From the NCBI RefSeq assembly GCF_000720765.1, contig NZ_JODC01000022.1:1-64000 (forward strand): a stretch of 64,000 bases of DNA, read 5' to 3'. Origin of the DNA: Streptomyces sp. NRRL S-646 (GTDB lineage: Bacteria > Actinomycetota > Actinomycetes > Streptomycetales > Streptomycetaceae). Positions 40,296-49,349 of this stretch are shown here, one piece after another. Each line of letters begins with the position of its first letter. The first letter of the stretch is position 1. The notes beneath the pieces were generated by a model. It saw only the letters and a list, made by a program, of their open reading frames with translations. It made no database searches and was not told the DNA's origin. The translations under genes and the position numbers were made by a program.

Positions 40296-41449
40296 GCCAC
40301 GCCTCCGGGCGCAAAAGGACGCACCGGTACCGGCGCGTCGTGCGCGGCGAGAAACGCATCCACCGCCGTGTTCCACCCGAAGCACTCCGCACGCGCGCGT
40401 GCGCTCTCGCGCCGCTCCCGCTCGGGGAGTTCGAGCAGCATGTCGACGGCGTCAGCGAAGGCCTCCCCGCGGTCCGCGGCGACGGCTCCGGCGGATCCGA
40501 TCACCTCGGGCAGCGCGGACGACGTGCTCACCACCACGGGCGTGCCGCAGGCCATCGCCTCCAGCGCGGCGAGCCCGAAGGTCTCGGCGGGCCCGGGCGC
40601 CAGGCACACGTCGGCGGAGGCCTGGAGGGCGCCGAGCGCGCCGCGGTCGGAGACATGCCCGAGGAAGGTGACCGGCAGCCCGCGCTCCCGCGCCCGCTGT
40701 TCGAGCCGCGGCCGCAGCGGACCGTCCCCGGCCACCACCAGCACCGCCCGCCGGCCCCGCCGCAGCAGCGCCTCGAGGGCGTCCAGCGCCGTGCCGGGCC
40801 GCTTCTCCACGGACAGCCGGGTGCACGTCACGAGCAGCGACTCGTCCACGCGCGCGAAGCGGGCACGCAGCCCCGGGTCGCGCAGCGCGGGATGCCGCTC
40901 GACCAGGTCGACTCCCAGCGGGGCGCGTACGACATTGCGAGCGCCGATCCGCACGAACTCCCGCTCGGCGAACTCGGTGGTGCACACCACGCGCGCGTAC
41001 GTGTGCGCCGTACGCACGTTGAGGGCGTCGGCGGCGCGGCGGGCCGCCCCCTCCGGCAGCCCCCAGGTGCGCAGGACGCCGTCGGCGGTCTCGTGGGAGA
41101 CCATCACGGCGGGCACGCGGGCGCGCCGCGCCCACTTGCCGGTCCACCTGAGGGTCGTACGGTCGGAGACCTCCAGGCGGTCGGGCGCCAGCTCCTCCAG
41201 GAGGCGGGCCACGCGCCGCTTGTCGGTGAGTACGCGATACCCGCCCGTACCGGGCAGCAGCGGCCCGGGCAGGGTGATGACACGCCCCTGCTCGGTGTCG
41301 CGGTCGTCGGCGCGTTCGCCGGGGACGATGAGCACGGGCTCGTGTCCTGCGGCCTTGAAGCCCTTGCCCAGTTCACGCAGGGCGGTGCGCAGACCTCCGG
41401 AGGAGGGGGCCACGAAGTTGGCGAGTCGCACGATCCGCATTGAGGTCAT
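40292..41449 (-). CDS. Glycosyltransferase family 4 protein
   Basis: 385 aa GT-B fold. The N-terminal half begins MRIVRLANFVAPSSGGLRTA. The nucleotide-sugar site is marked by TRLSVEKRPGTALDALEALL and the EX7E-like PAETFGLAALEAMACGTPVV. Likely retaining and cytoplasmic, membrane-associated; acceptor unknown. It overlaps genes on both sides by 4 bp. The palindrome CACGCGCGCGTG and one near copy lie inside. Confidence 0.9.
   Translation of the reverse strand: MTSMRIVRLANFVAPSSGGLRTALRELGKGFKAAGHEPVLIVPGERADDRDTEQGRVITLPGPLLPGTGGYRVLTDKRRVARLLEELAPDRLEVSDRTTLRWTGKWARRARVPAVMVSHETADGVLRTWGLPEGAARRAADALNVRTAHTYARVVCTTEFAEREFVRIGARNVVRAPLGVDLVERHPALRDPGLRARFARVDESLLVTCTRLSVEKRPGTALDALEALLRRGRRAVLVVAGDGPLRPRLEQRARERGLPVTFLGHVSDRGALGALQASADVCLAPGPAETFGLAALEAMACGTPVVVSTSSALPEVIGSAGAVAADRGEAFADAVDMLLELPERERRESARARAECFGWNTAVDAFLAAHDAPVPVRPFAPGGVA
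40390..40401. repeat. CACGCGCGCGTG palindrome in a GT4 gene
   Basis: An exact copy, symmetric out to 16 bp (40388-40403). The minus-strand gene reads it out of the HARV frame (ESARARAEC). An 11/12 match lies in the same gene at 40988-40999. Confidence 0.9.
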
Positions 41450-42591
41450 GCCGCCACCGCCGTCTTCTGTCGCGCGGCGAGCACGTCCGCGTAGTGCCCG
41501 ATCAGCTGATCGCCCACGGCGGCCCAGGTGCGTCCCTCGACGGTGGCGCGTGCGGTGGCGCCGAAGGTGACCCGCTGCTCCGGGTCTGCGGCCAGGGACA
41601 GCACGGCATCCCGTACGGCGTCCGCGTCATGGGGTGGCACCAGCAGCCCGGTGCGCCCGTGGGCGACCAGGTCGAGGGGGCCGCCGGCGGCGGGCGCCAC
41701 GACGGGGACGCCGCTCGCCATGGCCTCCTGCACGGTCTGGCAGAAGGTCTCGAAGGGACCGGTGTGCGCGAAGACGTCCAGCGAGGCGTAGATCCGGGCG
41801 AGTTCGTCGCCGGTGCGGCGGCCGAGGAAGACCGCGCCCGGCAGTGCCTCGGCGAGGCTCGGCTGGCTCGGGCCGTCGCCCACGATCACGACCTTCACTC
41901 CGTCGAGGCCGCACACGCCGGCCAGGAGCTCGATGTGCTTCTCGGGCGCGAGTCGGCCGACGTAGCCGACGATCAGCTCGCCGTTCGGGGCGAGTTCGCG
42001 GCGCAGTGCCTCGTCGCGCAGGTGCGGGCGGAAACGGACGGTGTCCACGCCGCGCTGCCAGAGCTTGACCCGCGGCACGTCGTGGGTCTCCAGGTCGTGC
42101 ATCGAGGCGCTGGAGGGGGCGAGGGTGAGGTCGGCGGCGGAGTGGACGGAACGGATGCGCCGCCAGGCCGCGGCCTCACCGGCGCCCATGTAGGTGCGGG
42201 CGTATCCGGCCAGGTCCGTCTGGTAGACGGCCACGGCAGGGACGCCGAGACGGGCGGCGACCGCCATGCCGCGGACGCCGAGGACGAAGGGGCTGGCCAG
42301 GTGGACGATGTCGGCCCGGTGCTCGATGACGGCCGCGGCGAGGCGGCGGCTGGGCAGGGCGACACGGACCTGGGGATAGCCCGGGAGCGGGAGGGAGGGG
42401 ACGCGGACGACGGGGCACGGCGCCTGGGCGTCAGGCCCTGTACCGGCACGCCCGACGAGGGCGGTGCTGGCCGGGGCGACAACGAGCGGAGAGTGACCGC
42501 GATCTACGAGGTGCCGGGCGGTCTGGAGCGCGCAGTGGGCCACGCCGTTCACGTCGGGGGGAAAGGATTCGGTCACGATGACGACACGCAT
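41446..42591 (-). CDS. Glycosyltransferase family 4 protein (mannosyltransferase-like)
   Basis: 381 aa GT-B enzyme. Opens MRVVIVTESFPPDVNGVAHC, a start resembling the MgtA/PimB-type alpha-mannosyltransferases. Donor-site motifs are VGYVGRLAPEKHIELLAGVC and TGPFETFCQTVQEAMASGVP. A role in glycolipid or lipoglycan assembly is plausible; ppm1 elsewhere in the window makes polyprenyl-phosphate mannose. It pairs with the next GT4 through an ATGA overlap. The frame extends to 42723, but ATG 42591 begins the family core. Confidence 0.88.
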   Translation of the reverse strand: MRVVIVTESFPPDVNGVAHCALQTARHLVDRGHSPLVVAPASTALVGRAGTGPDAQAPCPVVRVPSLPLPGYPQVRVALPSRRLAAAVIEHRADIVHLASPFVLGVRGMAVAARLGVPAVAVYQTDLAGYARTYMGAGEAAAWRRIRSVHSAADLTLAPSSASMHDLETHDVPRVKLWQRGVDTVRFRPHLRDEALRRELAPNGELIVGYVGRLAPEKHIELLAGVCGLDGVKVVIVGDGPSQPSLAEALPGAVFLGRRTGDELARIYASLDVFAHTGPFETFCQTVQEAMASGVPVVAPAAGGPLDLVAHGRTGLLVPPHDADAVRDAVLSLAADPEQRVTFGATARATVEGRTWAAVGDQLIGHYADVLAARQKTAVAA

Positions 42592-42777
42592 ACCGGTGTT
42601 CTCGCCGTGCTGGACGTGGTCGCGACAACGTGGATCTTTGCGAACGATGAACGTCCCGTGAGCGTTCCTTCGCACACCCGAGCAGGTCAGGCCGTGTCCA
42701 TGACCACCTGACCCGCGGGTCACCCATTGTTCATCCTGGGGCCGTGCCGGAGCCCTGTGTACGCGTGCGTGGCTGGC

Positions 42778-44196
42778 TCAAACGGCGGGTCCGTCGGGTG
42801 CGATCCGACTTCGTACGGCGGTCTGCACTTCGGCTTCCTCGGCCGGATCGGCGGCGAGCCGGCGGAGCTGTTCGACGACCCGTGCGTCGCCGGTCTCGGC
42901 GTGCCGGGCGGCGATTTCGCGGGTGGTCTCCTCGCAGTCCCAGAGGCACTCGACGGCGAAGCCTGCCGGGAAGGAGGGATCGGTGGCGGCCAGGGCCCGG
43001 GCGGCCCGGCCGCGGAGATGGGAGGAGGCGGTTTCGCGATAGATATGGCGCAGTACGGGCGCGGCGCAGCCGATGCCGAGCCGACCGGCGCCGTCGACGA
43101 GCGTCCACAGGGTCGGGGCGTCCGGCCCCTCGCCCCGTACGGCTTCGCGCAAGGCACCGAGGACGAGGTCCTTGTCCTCGATTCCTCCGTGGCAGGCGAG
43201 CATACGGCCGGCGGCGGCGCCCAGGGGGTCGGGCCGGTGGGCCCAGCCGCGGGCCCGGTCGACGGCGGCGACACTGCGCATCCGTTCGAAGGCGTCGACG
43301 GCGGCTTCCACGACGGCCGGTGAGCCGGTGAGTACGGCACCCTCGATCAGGTCGAGGGCGTCGGGATCATTGCTGTCGGCGAGGTAGCGCAGCGCGGTGC
43401 AGCGGGCTCCGTCGGTGCCGTCCTTGGCGGCGGCCACGATCTCGGGCCGGTCCTCGGGGCCGGCGACGGCGGTGAGACAGCGGGCTGCGGGGACGTGCAG
43501 CGCGGCGCCCCGTTCGACGCCCTGTTGGGCCCACTCGAACACGGCCTGCACGCTCCACCCCGGACGGGGCCCGGATGGTCGCATCTGCCGCTGCCAGCGG
43601 TCGAAGCAGCCGGTCTCCTGAGCGGCACGCACACGCGTGGCGATCGATTCGCGCGGATCCTCCGCCCACAGCCGCCACGGCCGGGGCTCGAAGGCGTCAC
43701 GCACGACGGCGGCCAGTTCGGCCTCGCCCTCGGCGTCGGTGGCGAAGCGGGCCAGCACGGGAGCGGCGAGGGCCCGCAGGCCGGCGTCGTCGTCGCGCAG
43801 CGCCAGTTCGTCGAGGGCCCAGGCCCAGTTGGAGCCGGAGGCGGCGTACCTGCGCAGCAGTGCGAGCGCGTCCCGCCTGCCGTACGAGGCGAGGTGGCCG
43901 AGGACGGCCAGGGCCAGTCCCGTGCGGGACTCCTCGGTGTCGAAGACGTCCTCGACGTCGAAGAGGTGCGCCTCGATCTCGTCCAGCTCGCCGTTCAGGT
44001 CGAGGTAGAGACGGGCGTAGTAGAGGGAGCGGTTCTCCACCTGCCAGTCGTGGCGGGGGTCGCGCAGCACACAGTGGTTCAGCGCCGCGAGCGCCTCGGC
44101 GCGCGGGGCGGTGAGCGCGTGCAGTGTGCCGTCGCCGCGGCCCCGCTGGAGCAGGCCGAGCAGCGTACCGCTGGGCGCTATGACCGGATCGAACAT
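42778..44196 (-). CDS. HEAT-repeat protein
   Basis: About 472 aa, all helical, built of repeated pairs of helices (GLRALAAPVLARFATDAEGE; GARCTALRYLADSNDPDALD; LRGRAARALAATDPSFP), the pattern of HEAT/PBS-lyase-like scaffolds. No catalytic motif, signal peptide or membrane helix. ATG 44196 has GAGG about 9 bases upstream; GTG 44211 is possible. Monocistronic in appearance. Function unknown. Confidence 0.75.
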   Translation of the reverse strand: MFDPVIAPSGTLLGLLQRGRGDGTLHALTAPRAEALAALNHCVLRDPRHDWQVENRSLYYARLYLDLNGELDEIEAHLFDVEDVFDTEESRTGLALAVLGHLASYGRRDALALLRRYAASGSNWAWALDELALRDDDAGLRALAAPVLARFATDAEGEAELAAVVRDAFEPRPWRLWAEDPRESIATRVRAAQETGCFDRWQRQMRPSGPRPGWSVQAVFEWAQQGVERGAALHVPAARCLTAVAGPEDRPEIVAAAKDGTDGARCTALRYLADSNDPDALDLIEGAVLTGSPAVVEAAVDAFERMRSVAAVDRARGWAHRPDPLGAAAGRMLACHGGIEDKDLVLGALREAVRGEGPDAPTLWTLVDGAGRLGIGCAAPVLRHIYRETASSHLRGRAARALAATDPSFPAGFAVECLWDCEETTREIAARHAETGDARVVEQLRRLAADPAEEAEVQTAVRSRIAPDGPAV

Positions 44197-44497
44197 GGGA
44201 AACAGCCTCACATCAAGCGTCGACGCAACCGGGGAACACGCATTACCTGGCCGCGTGACACAACGTCGGGGCGCCCGCCGTCTCTTGCTTGCTGTAGACC
44301 ATCTTCCTCTGCCTCTCGTCAGTGGCCCTCGCGGACCGCATCACGGCCCGCGCGGTGCGGCAACGTCTGCCCAGCCATCGCGTCCGTGAATCACGACGTC
44401 ATGATGACTCGGCACTTCGACCTGCCGCGACCGAAATTTCGGCGGCCCTGTACCGCCTCCCCCGTTTTCCGTGTTTTTACTGGTCAGAACATTCGGA
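44197..44497. other. Intergenic region, HEAT gene to ankyrin gene
   Basis: About 300 bp between two minus-strand genes, so it holds the HEAT gene's promoter and the end of the ankyrin transcript. The only clear structure is a perfect 12-bp palindrome CCGAAATTTCGG at 44431-44442, which may be an operator. No gene supported. Confidence 0.4.
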
Positions 44498-44890
44498 TCA
44501 GTGTGCGCCGAACAACTCGAGCAGATCCGTCTTGCCGAACATCCGCGCCGTGTCGACGGCCGACGGGGTGCCCGCGGCCGGATCGGCACCGCCCTCGAGG
44601 AGGGCCTTGATGACGTCCGTCTCGCCCTTGAAGACGGCCCCGGCGAGCGGAGTCTGGCCCCGGTCGTTGATCCGGTCGCCCTCCGCACCCCGGGCGAGCA
44701 GGGCGCGTACCGCGTCTGCGTGCCCGTGGTAGGCGGCGAGCATCACGAGCGAGTCACCGCGGTCGTTGGTGAGGTTGGCCGGTACACCCGCGTCGACGTA
44801 CGCCACGAGCGCCTCGGTCTGCCCCTGCCGGGCCAGATCGAAGATCTTGGTCGCCAGCTCCACGACCTCGGGGTCGGGGGCTTCAGTCAT
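44498..44890 (-). CDS. Ankyrin-repeat protein
   Basis: 130 aa made of about three ankyrin repeats: QTEALVAYVDAGVPANLTND, GDSLVMLAAYHGHADAVRAL, GQTPLAGAVFKGETDVIKAL with a final LLEGGADPAAGTPSAVD. No signal or membrane segment; probably a small cytoplasmic protein-binding module. Partner unknown. Confidence 0.88.
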   Translation of the reverse strand: MTEAPDPEVVELATKIFDLARQGQTEALVAYVDAGVPANLTNDRGDSLVMLAAYHGHADAVRALLARGAEGDRINDRGQTPLAGAVFKGETDVIKALLEGGADPAAGTPSAVDTARMFGKTDLLELFGAH

Positions 44891-45047
44891 CGGCCGGACC
44901 GCCTCTCAATACAACCGTTCAGGTGAATCGCCAGGGTACTGGCTTCCGCGGCACATGACCCGATGCGCCGGAGGTAAAGATCACCCCAGACCAGGCAGGA
45001 CACGGGGGTTCGGCCCGGTCGACCCGAGTCGGCTCGACCACCTGAGG

Positions 45048-45110
45048 GAAATCTACCGAGATTCATCCATTTGCACCTTTAATACTATGGATACATGCTG
45101 TGATCCTGGA
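45048..45110 (+). promoter_or_regulatory. AT-rich promoter/operator region of smeA-sffA
   Basis: An island much more AT-rich than its surroundings. It contains AATCT-ACCG-AGATT (45050-45063) and ATCCAT (45065-45070) mirrored by ATGGAT near 45087-45092. A -35-like TTGCAC (45071-45076) with TACATG (45092-45097) is a weak promoter candidate with a 15-bp spacer. smeA is known to be controlled by whi sporulation genes, so these repeats are candidate developmental operators. Confidence 0.45.
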
Positions 45111-45150
45111 AGTACTCATGGTGACTGTCCCCGTGAACCAGGAGAAAAAA

Positions 45151-45345
45151 ATGATCCTGTCCATCTCCGGCGTGGTCCTGCTCGGCATCATCGTCTTCCT
45201 CTTCTTCCGCAAGGACGGCCTGAAGGCGTCGCACGCCCTGGTCTCGGCCCTGTTCGGCTTCTACCTCGCAAGCACTGCGATCGCCCCGAGCATCAAGGCG
45301 GGCGGCGAGAGCCTCGCGAGCCTCCTCGGCGGCATCAAGTTCTGA
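45151..45345 (+). CDS. smeA: Small sporulation membrane protein SmeA
   Basis: 64 aa. Two hydrophobic segments: residues 2-17 (ILSISGVVLLGIIVFLFF, then RKDGLK) and 23-42 (HALVSALFGFYLASTAIAPS). In S. coelicolor, SmeA is a membrane protein of about this size that targets SffA to sporulation septa. AGGAG lies 7 bases before ATG 45151, which is preferred over upstream in-frame starts. sffA follows 40 bp later. Confidence 0.88.
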   Translation: MILSISGVVLLGIIVFLFFRKDGLKASHALVSALFGFYLASTAIAPSIKAGGESLASLLGGIKF

Positions 45346-45385
45346 CACCGCCCCTCCCGCCCGTACGCACCACCAGGAGAATGCA

Positions 45386-47050
45386 GTGGCCCGGCGCCCC
45401 CTCCCCCGCATCCTGAGCAAGGACAACGCACAGATCGCCCGGATGCAGATCGCGCGGAGCCGGGAACTGGCCCGGACGGCGGCCGACAGCGCCACCGACG
45501 TCCTCCACCCGCTGATCACGATCACCCGCGGTCTGCGCCGACTGGCAGCGGCCGGGCGGCACAAGTGGGCCGACACCCCCAAGGACAGGCGTGGGCCGCT
45601 GCTGTTCCTGGTGGCCTCGGTGGTCCTGGTCGTGGCGCTCGTGCCCTACGGCCCACTGCTCGCCGTCATCGGCCTGATGACCGCGGCAGCCCTGCACGGC
45701 CGGGACCGCGCACCGGCGGTGCCCGAAGGGCCGGACGAGTCCCAGGTGCAGCGCCTCAAGTCGCTGTACGAGGCCCTGATCCCGTACTTCTCGATCGCCG
45801 AGGACCCCACCCCCCTGTACGCCCACGGCGGCGAGTGGGAGAAGGCCTTCCCTGCATACGAGTTCGACGAATCGGGCCGTATCACCCATCTCGTGATCCG
45901 TTACCCGGCGTACTTCACCGATGGCGAGGCCGAGTCCCGCGCCAGGATCGAGCAGCTGCTGCACGCCAAGTCGGGGCGCGGCCGCGAGTACCACTTCGCA
46001 TGGGAGGAAGAGGGCAACGAGCTGACGGTCACGGTGCTGCCCCCACTGCCCACCGACATCGCCGCCCAGCGGTTCGTCACGGCGCCGGGCGAGACGGTCC
46101 TCGGCTTCACGGACCCCACCCAGGTCCAGCGCACGCTTCCCCTCACCTACGGCGAGAACAGACGTGACGTTCCGCCGGTCGTCTGGCGCACCGGCATCCG
46201 CTCCACCGCACCGCACCTCCTGATCATGGGCCAGCCCGGCAGCGGCACCTCGACCCTGCTGCGCTCCATCGCTGTGCAGGCGCTGCAGCACGGCGACGTC
46301 GTGATCGTCGAGGGCGGCTCCGGCGAGTTCGCGTGCCTGACCGGCCGGGACGGCGTTCTGGCCGTCGAGTGCGGGCTGACCGGGGCGCTGACGAGTCTCG
46401 AGTGGGCCGCCCTGGAGACGGAGCGCCGTCTGATCGCCGCGAACCGCTCCCGTCAGGCCGGCGAGCCGCCGCCGGAGGACACCAGGCGTCCCCTGTGGCT
46501 CCTCCTGGACCGCCCCAGCGCCTTCACCCATCTCGCCGCCGCGGACGGCCGCGAGGACCCGCAGTCCCTGCTCCAGGTCCCACTCCGGCACGGCCGCGCG
46601 GTGAATGTGACGGTCGTGGTGGGCGAACAGTTCGACCACGCCGAAGCGCTGAGCGATGACGTACGGCAGCACACGCGCGCGCGTGTCGTCCTCGGCCCGG
46701 CGACGGCCGAGCAATTGTCAGGGGTCCTGGGTGCTCTCCCGGCCACGACTCCGGCCGCCGAGGTACCGCCCGGCCGCGGCTACGCCCGTCTCGGCCCGGG
46801 CCCGGTGCACCGGCTTCAGGTGCCGTCGACTCCGGACCCGTACGACGACACGGCGAGCGACGCGCACCGCGAGGCGGTGCTGGCGCTGCTGCCGCCGCGG
46901 ACCATGCCGGTCGACCAGGACTCCGTCGAGGCCAGGCCTGTCGAGGCCGTGCCGGTTGAAGCGGTGCCGGTCGAGGTGGTGCCCCTCGACGAGGAGCCGG
47001 TCGAGGCAAAGCCGATGCCCGCGGAGGCCGTGGCGGCGGAGGCGCAGTAG
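45386..47050 (+). CDS. sffA: FtsK/SpoIIIE-like septal protein SffA
   Basis: 554 aa. A hydrophobic pair near residues 70-105 (LLFLVASVVLVVALVPYGPL, LAVIGLMTAAAL) anchors it; an FtsK/TraB-like P-loop domain follows. In S. coelicolor, SffA localises to sporulation septa through SmeA and affects chromosome segregation into spores. The P-loop reads MGQPGSGTSTLLRS with Thr288 where the Walker A lysine belongs, so ATP hydrolysis is doubtful. The C-terminal tail contains repeated VEAxP units. The start is GTG 45386 after AGGAG. Confidence 0.88.
   Translation: MARRPLPRILSKDNAQIARMQIARSRELARTAADSATDVLHPLITITRGLRRLAAAGRHKWADTPKDRRGPLLFLVASVVLVVALVPYGPLLAVIGLMTAAALHGRDRAPAVPEGPDESQVQRLKSLYEALIPYFSIAEDPTPLYAHGGEWEKAFPAYEFDESGRITHLVIRYPAYFTDGEAESRARIEQLLHAKSGRGREYHFAWEEEGNELTVTVLPPLPTDIAAQRFVTAPGETVLGFTDPTQVQRTLPLTYGENRRDVPPVVWRTGIRSTAPHLLIMGQPGSGTSTLLRSIAVQALQHGDVVIVEGGSGEFACLTGRDGVLAVECGLTGALTSLEWAALETERRLIAANRSRQAGEPPPEDTRRPLWLLLDRPSAFTHLAAADGREDPQSLLQVPLRHGRAVNVTVVVGEQFDHAEALSDDVRQHTRARVVLGPATAEQLSGVLGALPATTPAAEVPPGRGYARLGPGPVHRLQVPSTPDPYDDTASDAHREAVLALLPPRTMPVDQDSVEARPVEAVPVEAVPVEVVPLDEEPVEAKPMPAEAVAAEAQ
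46671..46686. repeat. Extended CG-alternating palindrome in sffA
   Basis: ACACGCGCGCGCGTGT is a relative of the 12-bp repeat with one more CG step, perfect over 16 bp. The gene reads it as His-Thr-Arg-Ala-Arg-Val. Confidence 0.85.
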
Positions 47051-47096
47051 GTTTCAGCGCCGGGCGCTGTGACAGTGGCCGACTCCCCGTCCCCGG

Positions 47097-48596
47097 CTAC
47101 GCCACGAACGTCCGCGGCGACTCCCCGCCCCCCGGCGCCCCGCTCTCCACCAACCGAGCCGCCGCGGCCAGCCGCACCGCCGCCTCGTCGGCGACCGCAC
47201 CGCCCACGGTGAACGGCAGCCGCACATACCCCTCGAAGGCACCGTCGACCCCGAAGCGCGGCCCGGACGGCACCCGCACCCCGACCCGCTCCCCCACCTC
47301 GGCGAGGCGGGAGCCCGACAGCCCCCCGGTCCGCACCCACAGCGTCAGTCCGCCCTTCGGGACCTCGAACTCCCAGTCGGGCAGCTCCCGCCGCACCGCC
47401 GTGACCAGCGCGTCCCTGTTCTCCCGGGCCTGCACGCGCCGCACTTCCACGGCCTCCTTCCAACCCCCCGTGCTGAACAGCCAGTTCACGGCGAGCTGCT
47501 CCACCACGGGGGTGCCGAGATCGGCGTACGCGCGCGCGGCGACCAGGCTGCGGATCACGTCCGGTGCGGCGCGCACCCAGCCGATGCGCATCCCCGCCCA
47601 GAAGGCCTTGCTGGCCGACCCGACGGTGATCACCGTGGACCCGGCGGGGTCGAAGGCACACACGGGCCGCGGCATCTCGACGCCTTCGTCCAGCCACAGC
47701 TCGCTCATCGTCTCGTCGGCGATCAGCACCGTCCCCGCCGACCGGGCCGCCTCCACGAGCTGACGCCGCTGGTCGTCGTCGGCGAGCGCGCCGGTCGGAT
47801 TGTGGAAGTCGGCAACGATGTACGCGATCCGGGGTGCGGCGTCGCGCAGCACCTGCCGCCAGCGGTCCAGGTCCCAGCCGGCCAGGCCCTCGGCCATCGC
47901 CACGGGCACCAGCCGCGCCCCGGCCTCCCGCATCAGCTGGAGGATGTTGGCGTAGGACGGCGACTCGACGGCGACGCGCTCGCCCCGGCCGGCGAAGAGG
48001 TGACAGATCGCGTCGATCGCCCCCATGGCTCCCGTCGTCACCATGATCTGCTCGGGCATCGTCGGGATCCCGCGCGCGGTGTACCGGTCGGCGATCATCG
48101 AGCGCAAAGCGGGCAGACCGGCCGGATAGTCGCCGTGCGTGTGGGCGTACGGCGGCAGTTCCTCCAGGGCGCCCTGGACGGCACGGGTCAGCCATGGCTC
48201 GGGTGCGGGGAGCGCCGCGGTGCCCAGGTCGATCATCGAGCCCAGGGCCTCGGGCGGCAGGGGCTCCAGGCCGCGCGCCGGGAGCGGGTTCCCGGCCGGT
48301 ACGGCGGTCCAGCTGCCGGCGCCGCGCCGGGACTCCAGGAATCCCTCGGTACGCAGCGCCTCGTAGGCCGCCGCGACCGTCGTACGACTGACGGACAGGG
48401 CCAGGGCGAGTTCGCGCTCGGCGGGCAACCGGGCGGCCACCGGAACGCGGCCCTCCAGCACCAGCAGTCGGATGCCGTCGGCAAGCGCACGGTAGGCGGG
48501 CGGACGGCGCGTGCCGGGGCCGGCCGGGCGGTCCTGCTGCGAGTTGAGCAGCCGGGCGAGCTGTGCCGCCCCGATCGCCGAGGTCCACGTCGCCAT
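47097..48596 (-). CDS. MocR-type regulator, divergent to a YczE-like membrane protein
   Basis: 499 aa. GntR winged helix at residues 30-100 (LPAERELALALSVSRTTVAA), then an aminotransferase-like domain with the PLP lysine in VGSASKAFWAGMRIGW. MocR genes of the YczR type commonly diverge from yczE, as here, and regulate it. ATG 48596 is the natural start; the larger frame is antisense to yczE. The 99-bp gap should contain the shared operator, but I could not define it. Confidence 0.9.
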   Translation of the reverse strand: MATWTSAIGAAQLARLLNSQQDRPAGPGTRRPPAYRALADGIRLLVLEGRVPVAARLPAERELALALSVSRTTVAAAYEALRTEGFLESRRGAGSWTAVPAGNPLPARGLEPLPPEALGSMIDLGTAALPAPEPWLTRAVQGALEELPPYAHTHGDYPAGLPALRSMIADRYTARGIPTMPEQIMVTTGAMGAIDAICHLFAGRGERVAVESPSYANILQLMREAGARLVPVAMAEGLAGWDLDRWRQVLRDAAPRIAYIVADFHNPTGALADDDQRRQLVEAARSAGTVLIADETMSELWLDEGVEMPRPVCAFDPAGSTVITVGSASKAFWAGMRIGWVRAAPDVIRSLVAARAYADLGTPVVEQLAVNWLFSTGGWKEAVEVRRVQARENRDALVTAVRRELPDWEFEVPKGGLTLWVRTGGLSGSRLAEVGERVGVRVPSGPRFGVDGAFEGYVRLPFTVGGAVADEAAVRLAAAARLVESGAPGGGESPRTFVA

Positions 48597-48695
48597 GGAA
48601 ATCAGTCCACCTTCCCCGAATTGGCCATGGATGATGTTTCCACCCAAGCCACAGGGTGTCACGAACCAGGCCACTACGACCACAGGGGGCACCTC

Positions 48696-49349
48696 TTGTC
48701 CACGAAGAACCGTCTCGGGCGACGGTTGATCCAGCTGTACGTCGGTCTCGCGCTGTACGGCGCGAGCTCCGCGCTCCTCGTCGAGGCGGGCCTGGGCCTT
48801 GAGCCCTGGAACGTGCTGCACCAGGGCCTGGCCGAGCTCACCGGCCTGACCATCGGTGTCGTGTCGATCGTCGTGGGCGCGGCGGTGCTGCTGCTGTGGA
48901 TCCCGCTGCGCCAGCGCCCGGGCCTCGGCACGGTCTCCAATGTCTTCGTGGTCGGCATCGCCATGGACGGCACGCTCGCCCTGGTCCCGGACGTGCACTC
49001 CCTCGCCGTACGGATCCCTCTCCTGCTGGCCGGCATCCTGCTCAACGGCTTGGCCACCGGGCTCTACATCTCCGCCCGCTTCGGGCCGGGCCCGCGGGAC
49101 GGGCTGATGACCGGCCTGCACCGGTGCACCGGCCGCTCCGTCCGCCTGATGCGGACGGCGATCGAACTGGCGGTCGTCGCGACCGGCTTCATCCTCGGCG
49201 GCACTGTCGGCATCGGCACGGTCCTCTACGCGGTGTCGATCGGTCCGCTCGCCCAGCTCTTCCTGCGGGTGTTCGACGTCCCGTCGGCATCCGGCGGCAG
49301 CACGGTGGTTGCCGAAGGGCAACCCCACAGGGCGATACTGCGACGGTGA
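48696..49349 (+). CDS. YczE/YyaS-family integral membrane protein
   Basis: 217 aa with about five transmembrane helices (QLYVGLALYGASSALLVEAG, VSIVVGAAVLLLWIPL, IPLLLAGILLNGLATGLYIS, and two more). The family motif GPRDGLMTGLHRCTG is present. Function unknown; typically controlled by an adjacent MocR regulator. The start is taken as TTG 48696 because AGGGGG lies 6 bases upstream and family length fits; ATG 48627 is an in-frame alternative. It overlaps the next gene by 4 bp. Confidence 0.85.
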   Translation: MSTKNRLGRRLIQLYVGLALYGASSALLVEAGLGLEPWNVLHQGLAELTGLTIGVVSIVVGAAVLLLWIPLRQRPGLGTVSNVFVVGIAMDGTLALVPDVHSLAVRIPLLLAGILLNGLATGLYISARFGPGPRDGLMTGLHRCTGRSVRLMRTAIELAVVATGFILGGTVGIGTVLYAVSIGPLAQLFLRVFDVPSASGGSTVVAEGQPHRAILRR

